Origin: Atherinomorus stipes
Taxonomy: Eukaryota > Chordata > Actinopteri > Atheriniformes > Atherinidae
Direction: 5' to 3'
Assembly: GCA_023101725.1 (NCBI GenBank)
Contig: JALJCO010012653.1
Location: 62,001 to 126,000, forward strand
Length of the DNA: 64,000 nucleotides
A program made the position numbers and the translations under genes. Shown one piece after another: positions 37,201-48,157 of the stretch (positions are counted from its first letter, which is position 1; every line of letters starts with the position of its first letter). The notes beneath the pieces are model-generated. The model saw only the letters and a list, made by a program, of their open reading frames with translations, was not told where the DNA came from and made no database searches.

Positions 37201-38700
37201 ATATACATAGTATTAATTGAAACCTGTGCTCTGCCTCTTACTCCCCCTCCACCCCCCCCTCTATATGTGTACATGTGAGGACCCAGTAGGCTGGAAGCTC
37301 TCCCAGGACCCAGATGCTCTCTGTCAACACCAAGATTCCAGAGAGGAAGCAGGGCTTTACAGCAGCAAGCTGTACACACAGCCAGGACCTGCAAAGACCA
37401 GGAGCCAGGAGAGAACAACCTGCTCCATATAAACACAGACCTCCCTGTCTCCTGCCTGAGCCACTGGTTCTGCTTCCTCGCTCACGATGGGCATGGTTCA
37501 CAGTAAGCCAGCAGCAACTAAGTCCTGGGAGTAGGGAATGAGCCACAGAGTTCCTCCTGCCTGGCTGGGCCCCCTCTCCGCCTGCCACCATCAAGAGGTA
37601 AATAGCTATTGGCTGCTCAATAAGTGGCTTCAGTGCGTTGGAGTGAGGGGCCTTTTTTCCTCCACACTCTCCCAGCCTTGACAAGCATGTATTGACAGAG
37701 CAGTTACACACTAACCCATTGGGGGAAATCCTCCACATTGTGCCCCAGGCAGCTGATAAATGGAACTCATACAGTACCTGTAAGCATGATCTCCAAGGCC
37801 TGGACACGGAAAGGTGCATTTGCACATACACACAGCTCAATACTACCATACTAATGCGGACCCAAGTGGGGAGAATAGGGGTTTTATGATACATGATTTG
37901 ATGTACCACTGGAAAGATAAAGAGAAGAAGAAAATGGGATTAGAAAGAAGTATATAGTTAATCCACACTGTCTTTCGGCCTCACCACTTACACTTTGTTT
38001 TTCTGAGGTATCATAACAGCGAAAAGCCACAAGACTGTGGTGCCTCAAGTGGCTGTAGTTAACAGGATGAAAATGAAAATAGGGAGCAGTGTCCAATAAT
38101 CTGTATTGTTTTAATGGAATGTCAATATCAATGTTGAAATTCTGGATTTATAATTTTTATTTAAAAGAAATGCTGACAGATTATTAACTCTAAATGTATT
38201 TCATGCAACCAAATCCAGAATGAAAACATGAAAAATTGATAGAAGTGGACTTGTTAGAAGTTCGCTGTTTGTATATGTTGTCCTGGTCATAAGGGCCACT
38301 GTCCAGGAGAGAAGTCATTGTCAAAGTAGGAAAGGAGGAGTCCGCCCCCTTCATTGGGGAGGAGCTGTCTGGTTTCGTCCTCTCGTTCCCCTCCACCCCT
38401 TTCATGTCCGACCCACCGCTGATAAATAGCTAACGGTGCAGCACTTGCTTTCACTTTGTGATATGATGTCAGTAACCTTCATTGATCTGCTGGCGGGTAG
38501 GCAGGCCTTATCGCTGCCTCTCCCTTGTGATATACTGTGATCCAGGGCCCTGACTGCTTTTTAATACACTGCACTTTAGGTAACGGTGTCGCAGGCTAAC
38601 CACCCCAGCTACAAACACCTGAGGCCGTATTTTACGGCAGTGCTGTGATGGCCAGAGAGATTACGAAGAAACTAACTCTAGGAGAGCCTGCCAGCAAAAT
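37201..38700 (-). other. Intron 1 segment with long open frames but no recognised gene
   Basis: This is one of the more GC-rich parts of the intron. The minus strand is open for 223 codons (37909-37238) and the plus strand for several shorter frames in the same place. That pattern suggests a scarcity of AT-rich stop codons rather than a gene. The predicted 223-residue product is Cys- and Trp-rich with no domain I recognise. The 38440-38660 stretch (GCTGATAAATAGC, GGCCTTATCGCTGCC) looks like a further non-coding element candidate. Confidence 0.35.
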
Positions 38701-39419
38701 GATAACACAGACTAAAGTGGAACAGTAGAGTTGCGATGTGTGAGGAATTCTGTATTCTGATCAGGTTTTCTGGCTCAAGCTCACCTGCAGCCAAGGTGCA
38801 TGGAAAGCAGAGGCAATTTTGAAAATTAAAAAACTCTGAGAACAATTTATTGTAAAAAACATGCATGATATACCTCATCATTAACCCCTTGAGATTTCCA
38901 CCCTAAACTTGACAGTCATCTCTTGCCTCCGGTTGAAACCTTTCAGTCCTGCCACTTGTCTCTCTACTTGAGAAACTACCTGTACTGTATTTTTAAGTCT
39001 AATCAAGTACCTCTGTCAGAACATGGAGCTTTTGTTGACAGAGCACGAAGCTCTTTGCAGGGTTGAATTAGTGCTGACAGCGACTTCTTTCCACCACATT
39101 TTTACATGCACTTACTCTAAGGCAACACTTGAACTGATTGGTGTGACTTGGACCCATATCGTGTGAATCCCTACATTAATAAAATAACAAAAAAAGAAGA
39201 AAAAAAAACTGCAATAGGTATGACACTAGAAACTGATGAAAGGCTAAAAAAAATATCCAATTTACAAGATAAACATTGAGAAGCAAAGGCCCAAAACTCT
39301 GATAGTAAAGGAAAAAGTGACAAAAGAGAAAATTTATATGCAACTACTACATATAACTTTAACACAGTGTCCCACTCCTGCTTAACTACCACCCCCTTGT
39401 ATATGGGTTAAAGGAGGCT

Positions 39420-39680
39420 GCAGATAAAGAAGACTGGACGACTAGCGGGAGAATTATCCCAGCTATTGATTTTAGCTGTTGGGTATTACAGAAGGAAACA
39501 GCCAGTTTATCAGGCCAGGATCCCTCTGCACTTTCACTAACTAAACGAGCATTTTCCGGGCTTATCAGGCAAAAAGCCTATTACCGATGTTCTCTGCCTC
39601 CCCCACAACTACACACAGAGTGAAGTTGGCCACCATTATGTACGAGCTGGATGGGTTAGGTTGCATTGCTCTTTTGGGGA
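39420..39680. promoter_or_regulatory. Candidate element with paired GATA sites
   Basis: TTATCAGGC occurs twice in the same orientation, at 39507-39515 and 39562-39570. TTATCA is the reverse of TGATAA, a GATA-factor core. Nearby AGAATTATCCC and CTATTGATTTTAG add further candidates. The role is inferred. Confidence 0.35.
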
Positions 39681-40869
39681 CCTCTAACACTTACCAAGTA
39701 CTTTACAAACCCAAAATTATCTCCTTATATTCACCATCAACATGATACTCCTCAGGGGTATTGTACATTTTATTATATTTATGTATATTAACAGTTATCT
39801 GCTAATGGACTTGTGACCTCCTCGACTATCTGCTCTCTATCTTCCTCTCACTATCTGCCTCTGTTTCCCTGGGTCAATGTCATTTCTATGGCTTCTGTAT
39901 ATGAGGACTATAACCAGAGATAATGGGAAGTGCTATAATCCCTGAGAGGAGCCTAATTCCAGCCTTAATCACAAAGACAAAAATATATGTTTTAATTACA
40001 TACTGAAAGATCCACACAGATACCTGTGGAGGAACCTATCCCAGGATCCTCAGTTAGAAGGTCCTCTTAAGCTCTCAGTGTGCACACTGCTCTGTATCAG
40101 CTGGCAGGGATTGAAACTGCTCTTGTTATTTTAAGATGAAATTATAGCCAGAGACATTTTAAATGTACTGTATACCCATTTCCCAATATTAATAATGAAC
40201 AAGAACAGAGACAGAGAAAATTTCCCTCAGCAATTACTGTGGAAATCTATAAACTGATCAATGTGCAATCCCAAGGATTGTCTTAATACACATAAAATAT
40301 AGACAACACCACATGTGCATATGAATGTGCATGAATTTATTTGTGGTGTAAAATGACTTCAACAAGATGAGAATATTATTGAAGAAATAAAAGCTAGGAG
40401 TAACGATTTACATATTTCATCACAGGCAGCAATGAAAAGAAGTGATTAACCCCCAGCAAGTAAGAGAAAGACAAAGAATAGGGAGAGAAAGAATATTGAC
40501 AAGGCTGAAAAAGACAAACTGCTAACTAGAACAAAATCATGAAGGAATAAAACCACTTCCCACTTGGATTCAGCCACACAAAAAGTAGATCATGGAATAA
40601 TAACACATTTTTGATAAATATGTTCAGCAGATGCTTTAGAGAATGCTGATGTGAGCCAATCTTGTTATAACAACATTAAAAAACCTTTATCCATTGTGTC
40701 AACACAAAATCCATGGTCTACTCCCCGACAAGTTGGTAGTGCCGCAACTGAAGGATACCACCAACGTAAGTGGTAAGAAGTGGCACCAGCAGTGACAGGA
40801 GTCACAGCCAAACTTGGCACCCATAGAGGGGCAGTACTCATCTGCCCACCGACCTGCCTTTATGTCTTC

Positions 40870-41040
40870 AAGTCAACCCTGTAATTTGCTTGGAGCGGAG
40901 ATAAATCTTATCTCAGAGACCTGATTAAGTTTTTAATTTACACTCCAATCAATAGCCCAGGTCTATTGGCAATGTGTCTAAAACTCTATTTACCAAAGGA
41001 TTCCCTGCTATCAATTGATCAAGGACCCGGCAGCCATAAA
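40870..41040. promoter_or_regulatory. Candidate conserved non-coding element
   Basis: Packed with AT-core factor words: GATAAATCTTATCTCAG (inverted GATA pair), TTTTTAATTTACAC, CCAATCAATAGCC, ATCAATTGATCAAGG and CATAAATTATGG. It has no repeat character and no coding frame. Conservation was not tested. Confidence 0.4.
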
Positions 41041-43915
41041 TTATGGGAACACGTGTGCATTAGAGGGAGGAGGGGGGGGGGGTGACACAGGGAACCAGTG
41101 GAAGAGTAAGACATTGGTAGAGCTGGGACATGTTTGGATGAAATTTGTAAAAGAAAAAAACAAACAAACAAACAAAAAAACTGCAGCGATATAAGCTGTA
41201 ACGTACATACAGCCAGTCACCAGAGGCTGGTGCAAATTCCTTGCACTCCACAAACACATAAGTTCTGCTTTATATACTTCAAAAACACTGGTGTCAACAT
41301 ACAGTACACTCTGCCTACACTTCACCCAATGGAAGAGAGGAAGTGGAATGTGAATGAGTAGCATCGGCAATAAAAAAAAAAAAAGCCAACCTCAATGACT
41401 CCTGCATGACTTCCTAAAGACTCGCACCCAGAGTGACCATGCTAAATCTCTGGAAAAGGGAGACCCCCTCCCACTTCCGGCCCTTTCTGCATGAGTGCAA
41501 TTATCAGTTTACAGTGCCTACTTTCCCAACAGATTGGTTAAAAAGGAATCTGCTGGGGTCTTGGTCCCCAATCAGAAAGAGTACATTTAGCTCCTACGAC
41601 TTAGCATCCAGCACAGGAAACTTAGAGAGGGATTTTTCAGGCTCCAATTTAAAACTGTTATGGCATCCAGGAAATAACTACTCTAATATTAGTTATCTTC
41701 AGATGTTCAGGTGTTGTTTAGGATTTAAAGAAATGAAGGGATGCAGTTCTAACTAATCTATAAAGGTTGTAAAGGTTCTAGCTCAGACTTGGAGGGCAAA
41801 CATACAGTTCAGAATCCTCTCTGCTGTTCCCATGCAGAGGAAATGAAGGGGAGGGAAAGGAGGGCAGCGTTATCACCGTGGAGAAAGTGTCGTCATGGCG
41901 GTTCTGCTCTGACCCTGCTGACTCGCCGATTCCTTAACATGAGATCATTTTGGACAGCTGACCTCAATATCACTGTGCTCTGAGGATGAAACAGATCCAG
42001 TGGAGCTTCTTATTCCCCACACCCTGCCTCCAAAACATAAGCGGGACTCACATTTAAACAGCCACATGGAAAAGTCTCAGCTTTATCTTTGCACCAATGT
42101 TAACAGGAATTAAAGGAATCCACTGAAATAAAGTGAACAAGTCAGCTTCCTCTCTCATAACTATTCCCAGCTAGATATAAATAAACAGGAGATTGGATAA
42201 ACTGGGCTTCCCGGGACTAGAACATTCTGAATTTTCCTATTTCTCTCACTCTTTCACACTTTTGATAGCATGACAGAGCAGATTACTTGTGAAGAGAAAC
42301 AAACTATTTCCTCACTTTGTCAACAGGTCAGTCAAACTAGCACTGTATGTTTTCCAGCTTGTACTTAAAATTACAGCATACAATAATAAGGTAGAAAAAT
42401 ATTGTTGTAACAAATGTTTGGGCGGATGTGATGCACTACTTTGTCATTAGTGGAGAAGCTGTCTGGTAAAATCAGGCATAAACATGTGTCAGAATTACAT
42501 GTAATTATAGTTGAAAAAACTTCCGCATGGGAGTATGAATCACCTCTGCAGCTGGCTGGCGTGGCAGGAGAGAAAACAGTACCCTGCTATCCTCACCTTC
42601 ATAACTGCAGTGGGGGAGGGGCACAAACCACGGGAGACATGCAGTCTAAAGAAGACAGACAGGCTCATACCAAGTCAGAGAGCCCGACTTGCTGGTCCTC
42701 CGTTGGATTATCTAAAGAGCCACCGACGGATATGTGTAATCAGCCCCATCCCCATGTTTCTCTCTCACTCTCTGCCTCTCTGGCTAATGTCTCCGCCTGA
42801 TTCGATTGAGGCAATTAGGCAGTAATCTATAGAGCTAGGGAGTGATGGAAACATTTCCCACTGTCCTCCTCATGTTTCTCAGAGCTGCTATAATTAGCTA
42901 ACTTTGTTTCTCATTAAACATCAGAGGAGTATTTACATACCCAGATCCAATTTGGCTCAGTGGAGCCCATTCCTTTTAAACCATTGTGAAACCCTAAAAC
43001 ATGTCTGTAAACAGAGGAATGAGGAAGCTGTAATCTGCAATTATTTCTCAAACATTTATACACTATAATAGAAGGACAAAATGAATCTGGAATGTACAGA
43101 TTACAAGAAAAATGTCAAAGTCTGAATAAAACAGAAAGGATGATTGGTCTAGATCAGTGTGCTGTCATGAATGCAAATGAAGCTTGGACTGCTGTCAAGC
43201 TTGGTCTTTCAACATAAGATATAGGCTGATTTGTGTAGCTAGCATTTAAGAGTCAGTTACACCAGTAAGACACATAACTTCTCATACCGATACAAATCTG
43301 TGGGAGAAATCTATAATGATATTCAACACCAAACCAATGCATAAAAATCATGAAAACCTTCATTCAAGCAGAATCACTCAATAATCTGCTTCACAACCAT
43401 ACAAACACCCTGTTGAGCTGATCTATACAATTCAGAGGAAGATACACAGGATTTTAGAGCTTTGTCTCTCCTCAGAGCTTCTTGAGCAGCACCCAGGGTT
43501 GTATATTGTAAAGTTGCAAACTCTACATTTGATATTCAAAGTAAAAAACATTTTATTTTTCCATGCTGAAAAATACTTTATCAATCCCGGATGAAAATTC
43601 CAATAAGATAATCTTATCCTGCTTTGCATAAAAAAGTGACAATGGAGATATCAATGGAGAAAATTATTGTTGAACATAAACTGAAAGTCCATGTGTGTGC
43701 TTGTACAATATGTGTTTTCCACAGCCAGGGGTGGAAATATGGCCACCGAATGTGGATCCCTAGTGGGTACCGCAGAAATTGCAGCCGAGTACAAAGATGA
43801 GTTTGTGTTTCACACATAATGTAAGTTTTCCGTAGTAATTGCATATCTACATCTGATATCAGAAAGAAACCGTTACAGATGTTTGAGGGTAAACTCTCAT
43901 GTTTTTTGTGTTGTG

Positions 43916-44734
43916 TTAGGGTGCATACACACCAAATGCAATTTAGGCGTCAAGAGCTTCAGGTTTACATGCAAAGTCAATGGCCGACGCGCGTCTAGGA
44001 GGCGTTGAAAACCCTGCGTTATGTACGTCTAGAGGTGTTTCGCACGTCGAGTTTAGAGATTTTGAGTCAAGGGCGGCAGATGCCGGAGTTGGAAAATCTG
44101 AACTTTGGCATCTTGATGCGGGGCGTCAAGCAGTCAGAGCGACTCAATGTCATGATGCAGACACACATTTTCTGACAGGACAGGAAACACCAAGAAGAAC
44201 CAGGGGAATTTCACTCTCTGAAGACAGTGGAAAATAAACTGTTTGGTCCCGGTTTCTGAACAGCGGTTTGATGACCTTTGGTGCCAATGGGACGTAATGG
44301 GCTTATAACGCTGCCCCGCATGGGGACAGCGAGACGTTAAACTGGGCCGGATCAGAAAGCTGAAAGCGCCCCTCAGCGCGCAGCTCCTGGAGTAAATGGT
44401 TAAACTAATCACACTCAGAACCCCTTGAATTATCTGGTGAACCCAGACATGGAGCAGAGATGCCCTACGACGTCATTCCCTAGCTTTGTTTATCACATAA
44501 AACCGAGACGCCCTCTCTACTGCATCTGCCATTGTGCAAACAGACCGGTGAAAGGAAAAAAAAAAAGGAGAGACTCCTCCTGACACACGTCTTGGCTGGA
44601 TATCCCTCGACACACATTGGGGGTGTCTTGACGCTGGAAGTCAAGCATTTGACTTTTTAGTAACCCAGCGTCCAACTCTGGGCATCAGGCGCGTTTTTGA
44701 TACCCAAATCCTGTTTGGTGTGTATGCAGTATTA
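43916..44734. mobile_element. TTA-flanked MITE, PIF/Harbinger-like
   Basis: The terminal inverted repeats start GGGTGCATACACACCAAA on the left (43919) and, reversed, TACTGCATACACACCAAA on the right (ending 44731). Similarity continues about 35-40 bp through ATTTAGGCGTCAA. TTA flanks both ends (43916-43918, 44732-44734), matching the target duplication of PIF/Harbinger transposons. The body is unusually CpG-rich (GACGCGCGTC, GGGGCGTCAAG) and has no transposase frame, so the copy is non-autonomous. Confidence 0.75.
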
Positions 44735-44840
44735 GACATTCAGCTGGCATTCAGTGTAGGTGTGGGCCTGTTAATTTCAACCACTGTTTTTTTGGCATTC
44801 ATGAAGTCAAATATCCAAAAGTTCCGTAAATATGAACGAT

Positions 44841-45246
44841 GCCTTAAAATTGGGGCTGCACGGTGGCTAGCACAGCAGCCTCACAGTAAGAAGGTCGCTA
44901 GTTTGAATCCCGGCTGGGGAGGGGGTTTGAACAATTCCAACAGCGGCCTTCCTGTGTGGAGTTTGCATGTTCTCCCCGTGTATGCGTGGGTTCTCTCCAG
45001 GTACTGCGGCTTCCTCCCACCGTCCAAAGACAAGCATGTTAGGTTAATTGATCATTCTGAATTGTCCCTAGGTATGAATGTGAGTGTGAATGGTTGTCTG
45101 TCTCTCTGTGTTGGCCCTGCAGCAGACTGGCGACCTGTCCTGCCTCTCGCATGATAATAGCTGGGATAGGCTCCAGCAACCCGTATCCCTGAACTGGATA
45201 AGCAGTACAGAAAATGACATGACATGACTGACTGGCCTTAAAATTG
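44841..45246 (+). mobile_element. SINE-like retroposon with perfect 12-bp target duplication
   Basis: The body (44853-45234) opens GGGCTGCACGGTGGCTAGCA and carries GTTTGAATCCC at 44901-44911, which resembles a pol III B box. It continues with the widespread fish sequence GTGGAGTTTGCATGTTCTCC and ends GGATAAGCAGTACAGAAAATG plus an ACATG-repeat tail. It is flanked by identical GCCTTAAAATTG (44841-44852 and 45235-45246), proof of a target-primed insertion. The A box is weak. Open frames through it are not genes. Confidence 0.85.
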
Positions 45247-45289
45247 TTGTAACTCTTAAGCTTTTGACTTATTTAACATGCATAGTTAC

Positions 45290-46205
45290 AATGCCAGAGG
45301 AGACAGGTCATTTAAAGTGGTGGTGCCCCATCTCTGGAATGAACTCCCTCTGTCTCTGTGCTTCAGGGCACGGTCTCATGGGTTTCCTCACACGAACTAG
45401 ACTTGAACGATCTGGATTCTCGCAGCAGGGGTCCGACGACTCTGCGCGGTCTCATGGTTGTTTTCTGAAACATTTTGAGGATGAAACCGTCGTGATCACG
45501 CTGTGACGCAAGTAAAAAGAGACGGCAAAACTCCAGTCCCGCTGGTGGTGTCACCACCTGTTCAAGTGCGATGTCTGTCACTAGACAATCTATGCACATA
45601 CATGCGTTGTAGTTGACATTTGTGTAAATGTTCCTTGTTAAATGTCTAAATAAAGAACAGCCTCTCATCAGTGCAGCAGAGCATGCTGACCGAGACAGAG
45701 CCAGCATGAAGTTCCGAGAAATGTGTCCTGTGTGTCTCATTATTCGGTGTGCATGAGGGATGTCTACTTCGGGAGAAGCATCGGCAGGGAGCTCCAGCGA
45801 GAGACAAACAACCACTGCCAGGATCTAACATCACCCCTTTTTCCTCTCTCCCCCCCTGCCCCCTTGCGTCAAGTGTTGCGGACCTTACAATTATGCTGAT
45901 GACCTCTTCCAACCATTCCGTTCTGACAACTGTTCCGGACTTTTGGCTCGGTCGCATGGCGCAAAAAATACGGATCTAATCCCTTTTTTGGACTTGAGAA
46001 TGTTTTAATCGTGACAAAAGTGTCCATGTGACCCTACCCTTATAGACTCTGTGGGCGCTTTTAAAAAAGCAGCCAAACACTAGGTTTTTCAGAGCAATTA
46101 GCTATTCATGTACTTCTACTTCTATCTTTACTGTTATTGTGATGTGAAGCACTTTGTGACCCCAGGCTGAAAAAGATTTCATAAAAAAAAGTTTACTTAC
46201 TTCGT
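45290..46205 (+). mobile_element. LINE 3' end fragment (L2/CR1-type), split by a later insertion
   Basis: The left part (45314-45358) translates as KVVVPHLWNELPLSL, the usual C-terminal reverse-transcriptase tail of such LINEs. The right part resumes at 46045-46070 as DSVGAFKKA and leads to GTGAAGCACTTTGTGACC and a short TACTT tail near 46190-46205, a typical LINE 3' end. The two halves are separated by the 686-bp element listed next. The copy is a dead fragment with stops. Confidence 0.65.
45354..46053. mobile_element. Non-autonomous DNA transposon inserted in the LINE
   Basis: The insert (45361-46046) is bounded by the 7-bp direct repeat CTCTGTG (45354-45360, 46047-46053). Near its ends lie inverted repeats AGGGCACGGTCTCATGG (45365-45381) and, reversed from 46040-46024, AGGGTAGGGTCACATGG, which match at 14 of 17 bases. 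It contains an AATAAA at 45649-45654 but no transposase. The near-terminal CAGGG suggests hAT, although hAT duplications are normally 8 bp, so the superfamily is open. Confidence 0.55.
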
Positions 46206-48130
46206 TACTATACATGAATATGCAAACTGACCCCACCTACAGTTCTACTGTTCACCAGCTGCTCATCTTAAACCCTGCTCAACACCACCTTTATTGGCGT
46301 CAGCAGTAGCAAACATTAGTAACACTTTATCAACTAGTGTTTTGATAAAAGAAAACTATATTCTCTAAACATAACTGACAAGTCCAAGTACTCCTCCTGA
46401 GCAAGTTATTGGGACGAGTTCCCTAGATTTGGTTTCATGAAATCCTGGCTTTCTGTGTATTTAATACTGTTGCTGCAGTTCCAAAATTGATCAACAAATG
46501 CTCAACAAAAGCTCTGACTGCTTTGTTTACTTATCATATATCCTCTAGCATTTTGAACAAATAAATAGTACTTTATAGGTGTCATTTGTGCTCACTTTAA
46601 GCTTTTGTCATGTCATTTTACTAAAGTTCAGTTCATAGCTTGAAATGCTGTGCAAACCTTAAAAAAATGCATGTTTATAGCAAACAACATGACTTGGTGT
46701 GCAATGACTACATATTCTTATGAGAACAAGATGAATAACTCCCATTAAAAGTTTACAATGTTTACATATCATCATTGGTATCAACAAATTTGGAGACTCG
46801 CGCAATGAGATTTTCTGGTCTTGGAGCTCGTTATGATGCCCTGAAACTACAGTATGTTTAGCATACCAACAGTCCAACACAAACAAATTACTTTGTCTAA
46901 ATTCTGGCTGTTCTAAAAATCTGAACACTTTTATAGTTTAATGGTTAGATGTGAGTAAAGAACACAGAAATCCTAGCTAGTCTATAGTATGGTGGAAGCT
47001 TGAATACATATGCAGGAGTAAAGCCATCATTGAAAAGAAGGGTAATTCAATAAGCAGCATTCCAGCGTGACACAGATTCACTTTGTCAGTTGTGCTTTAC
47101 CAGTAATTCATCTTTCTGAAAACAGACACTATCTCAACAATAATTTCTTTCAACTCTGATACCTGGCAAAGAGGTTCATGAAAATTTAATAAAAGGTTTT
47201 TATTGGCTAACACCACAATCCCTTCTGATCTCACCCTAACAAGAGTGTGTTTCCTTTTTCTGGTGTCCTGGACAAAGCAAAAGCTACTCATGTTATGCCT
47301 AGTGGGACACAAATGGTAATTCCTGCAATTATTACTCAATTCACAAGTGACTATACTTTAAAGCAGGCTATATGAACACACACATGCACATTGATTATTA
47401 GTGGAATGCATAAGTAAACAGTATTAGGGTTAGGGCAATACATAGAAGTCCAGATGGGCTGGCAGGGGGGAAAAGGCTGTCCCAGGCCCATGCACCCCTG
47501 CTCTGTTCCCCTCTGGCCCCGTGTGGAGGACTGCAGCTAGCCTGGTCTGAGCAGCAGAGGGTTAACCGTACTGCCCAGTCCCAGGCGTGAAGTGAAACAA
47601 TGAAATAATGGCAGTGAGTGAATGCTCAAAGGCAGGGGGCACGGTGGGTGTGGGAGGGCGGGGGCTTGCCATAGGCTCCTGCAGATGTTGCTGGGCTTCT
47701 GCGGGTCACACAATCACACGTATTAGCATTCCTGATAGAGGGAGCCTGGATTAGGAAGCTGAATGCCTTTCTCAACTCTGTCAGAGTTTGAACACACCAG
47801 AGAAGCAAAGCAGAGGGAGAGATATCCCAGAAATGTGGTGAGGAGAGGTAAAAATAAGACTGTATTAGAAGAAAGAAACCCACAGAAAGTGTTTAGAAAG
47901 ACCTAGCTCAAAGATAGAACAGCCACAATATTGAGCCTAGGAGAGAAGAAGAGAGAAAAAGCCAAATGCAGAATAAGACTGACAGACAAATTACACCAAA
48001 CTGACTAAAACAGCAAATAAAACAGTTTAACAAACACACAACAACGAGAAATTAAGCATGTGGTAATTTAATGGTTTGTGAGGATGGCAGAAGGGTGCGC
48101 ATATATGATACGAAGATGTCTATTTGCTGC

Positions 48131-48157
48131 TGAATGAATGAATGAATGAATGAATGA
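48131..48157. repeat. (TGAA)n microsatellite
   Basis: Nearly seven TGAA units in tandem. Confidence 0.95.

Larger units (their letters stand above)
38701..43915 (-). other. Intron 1 of zfhx3, no gene seen
   Basis: Non-coding DNA with candidate regulatory stretches at 39420-39680 and 40870-41040 (listed). There is a G-rich run at about 41065-41084 and an AAAC tract at about 41153-41180. Possible further elements lie at 41430-41650 and 42870-43000 (CTATAATTAGCTAACTTTG). No splice-linked exon found. Confidence 0.5.

Noticed and set aside
44853..44911. tRNA gene suggested by GTTTGAATCCC
   Set aside because: It is the head of a SINE-like repeat with a weak A box and no cloverleaf.
44720..45154. 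144-codon plus-strand open frame
   Set aside because: It runs through the end of a MITE and the SINE-like element; the translation is repeat sequence, not a gene.
45361..46046. Solo LTR of a retrovirus-like element
   Set aside because: The AATAAA fits, but ends are not TG...CA, and inverted repeats near both ends point to a DNA transposon.
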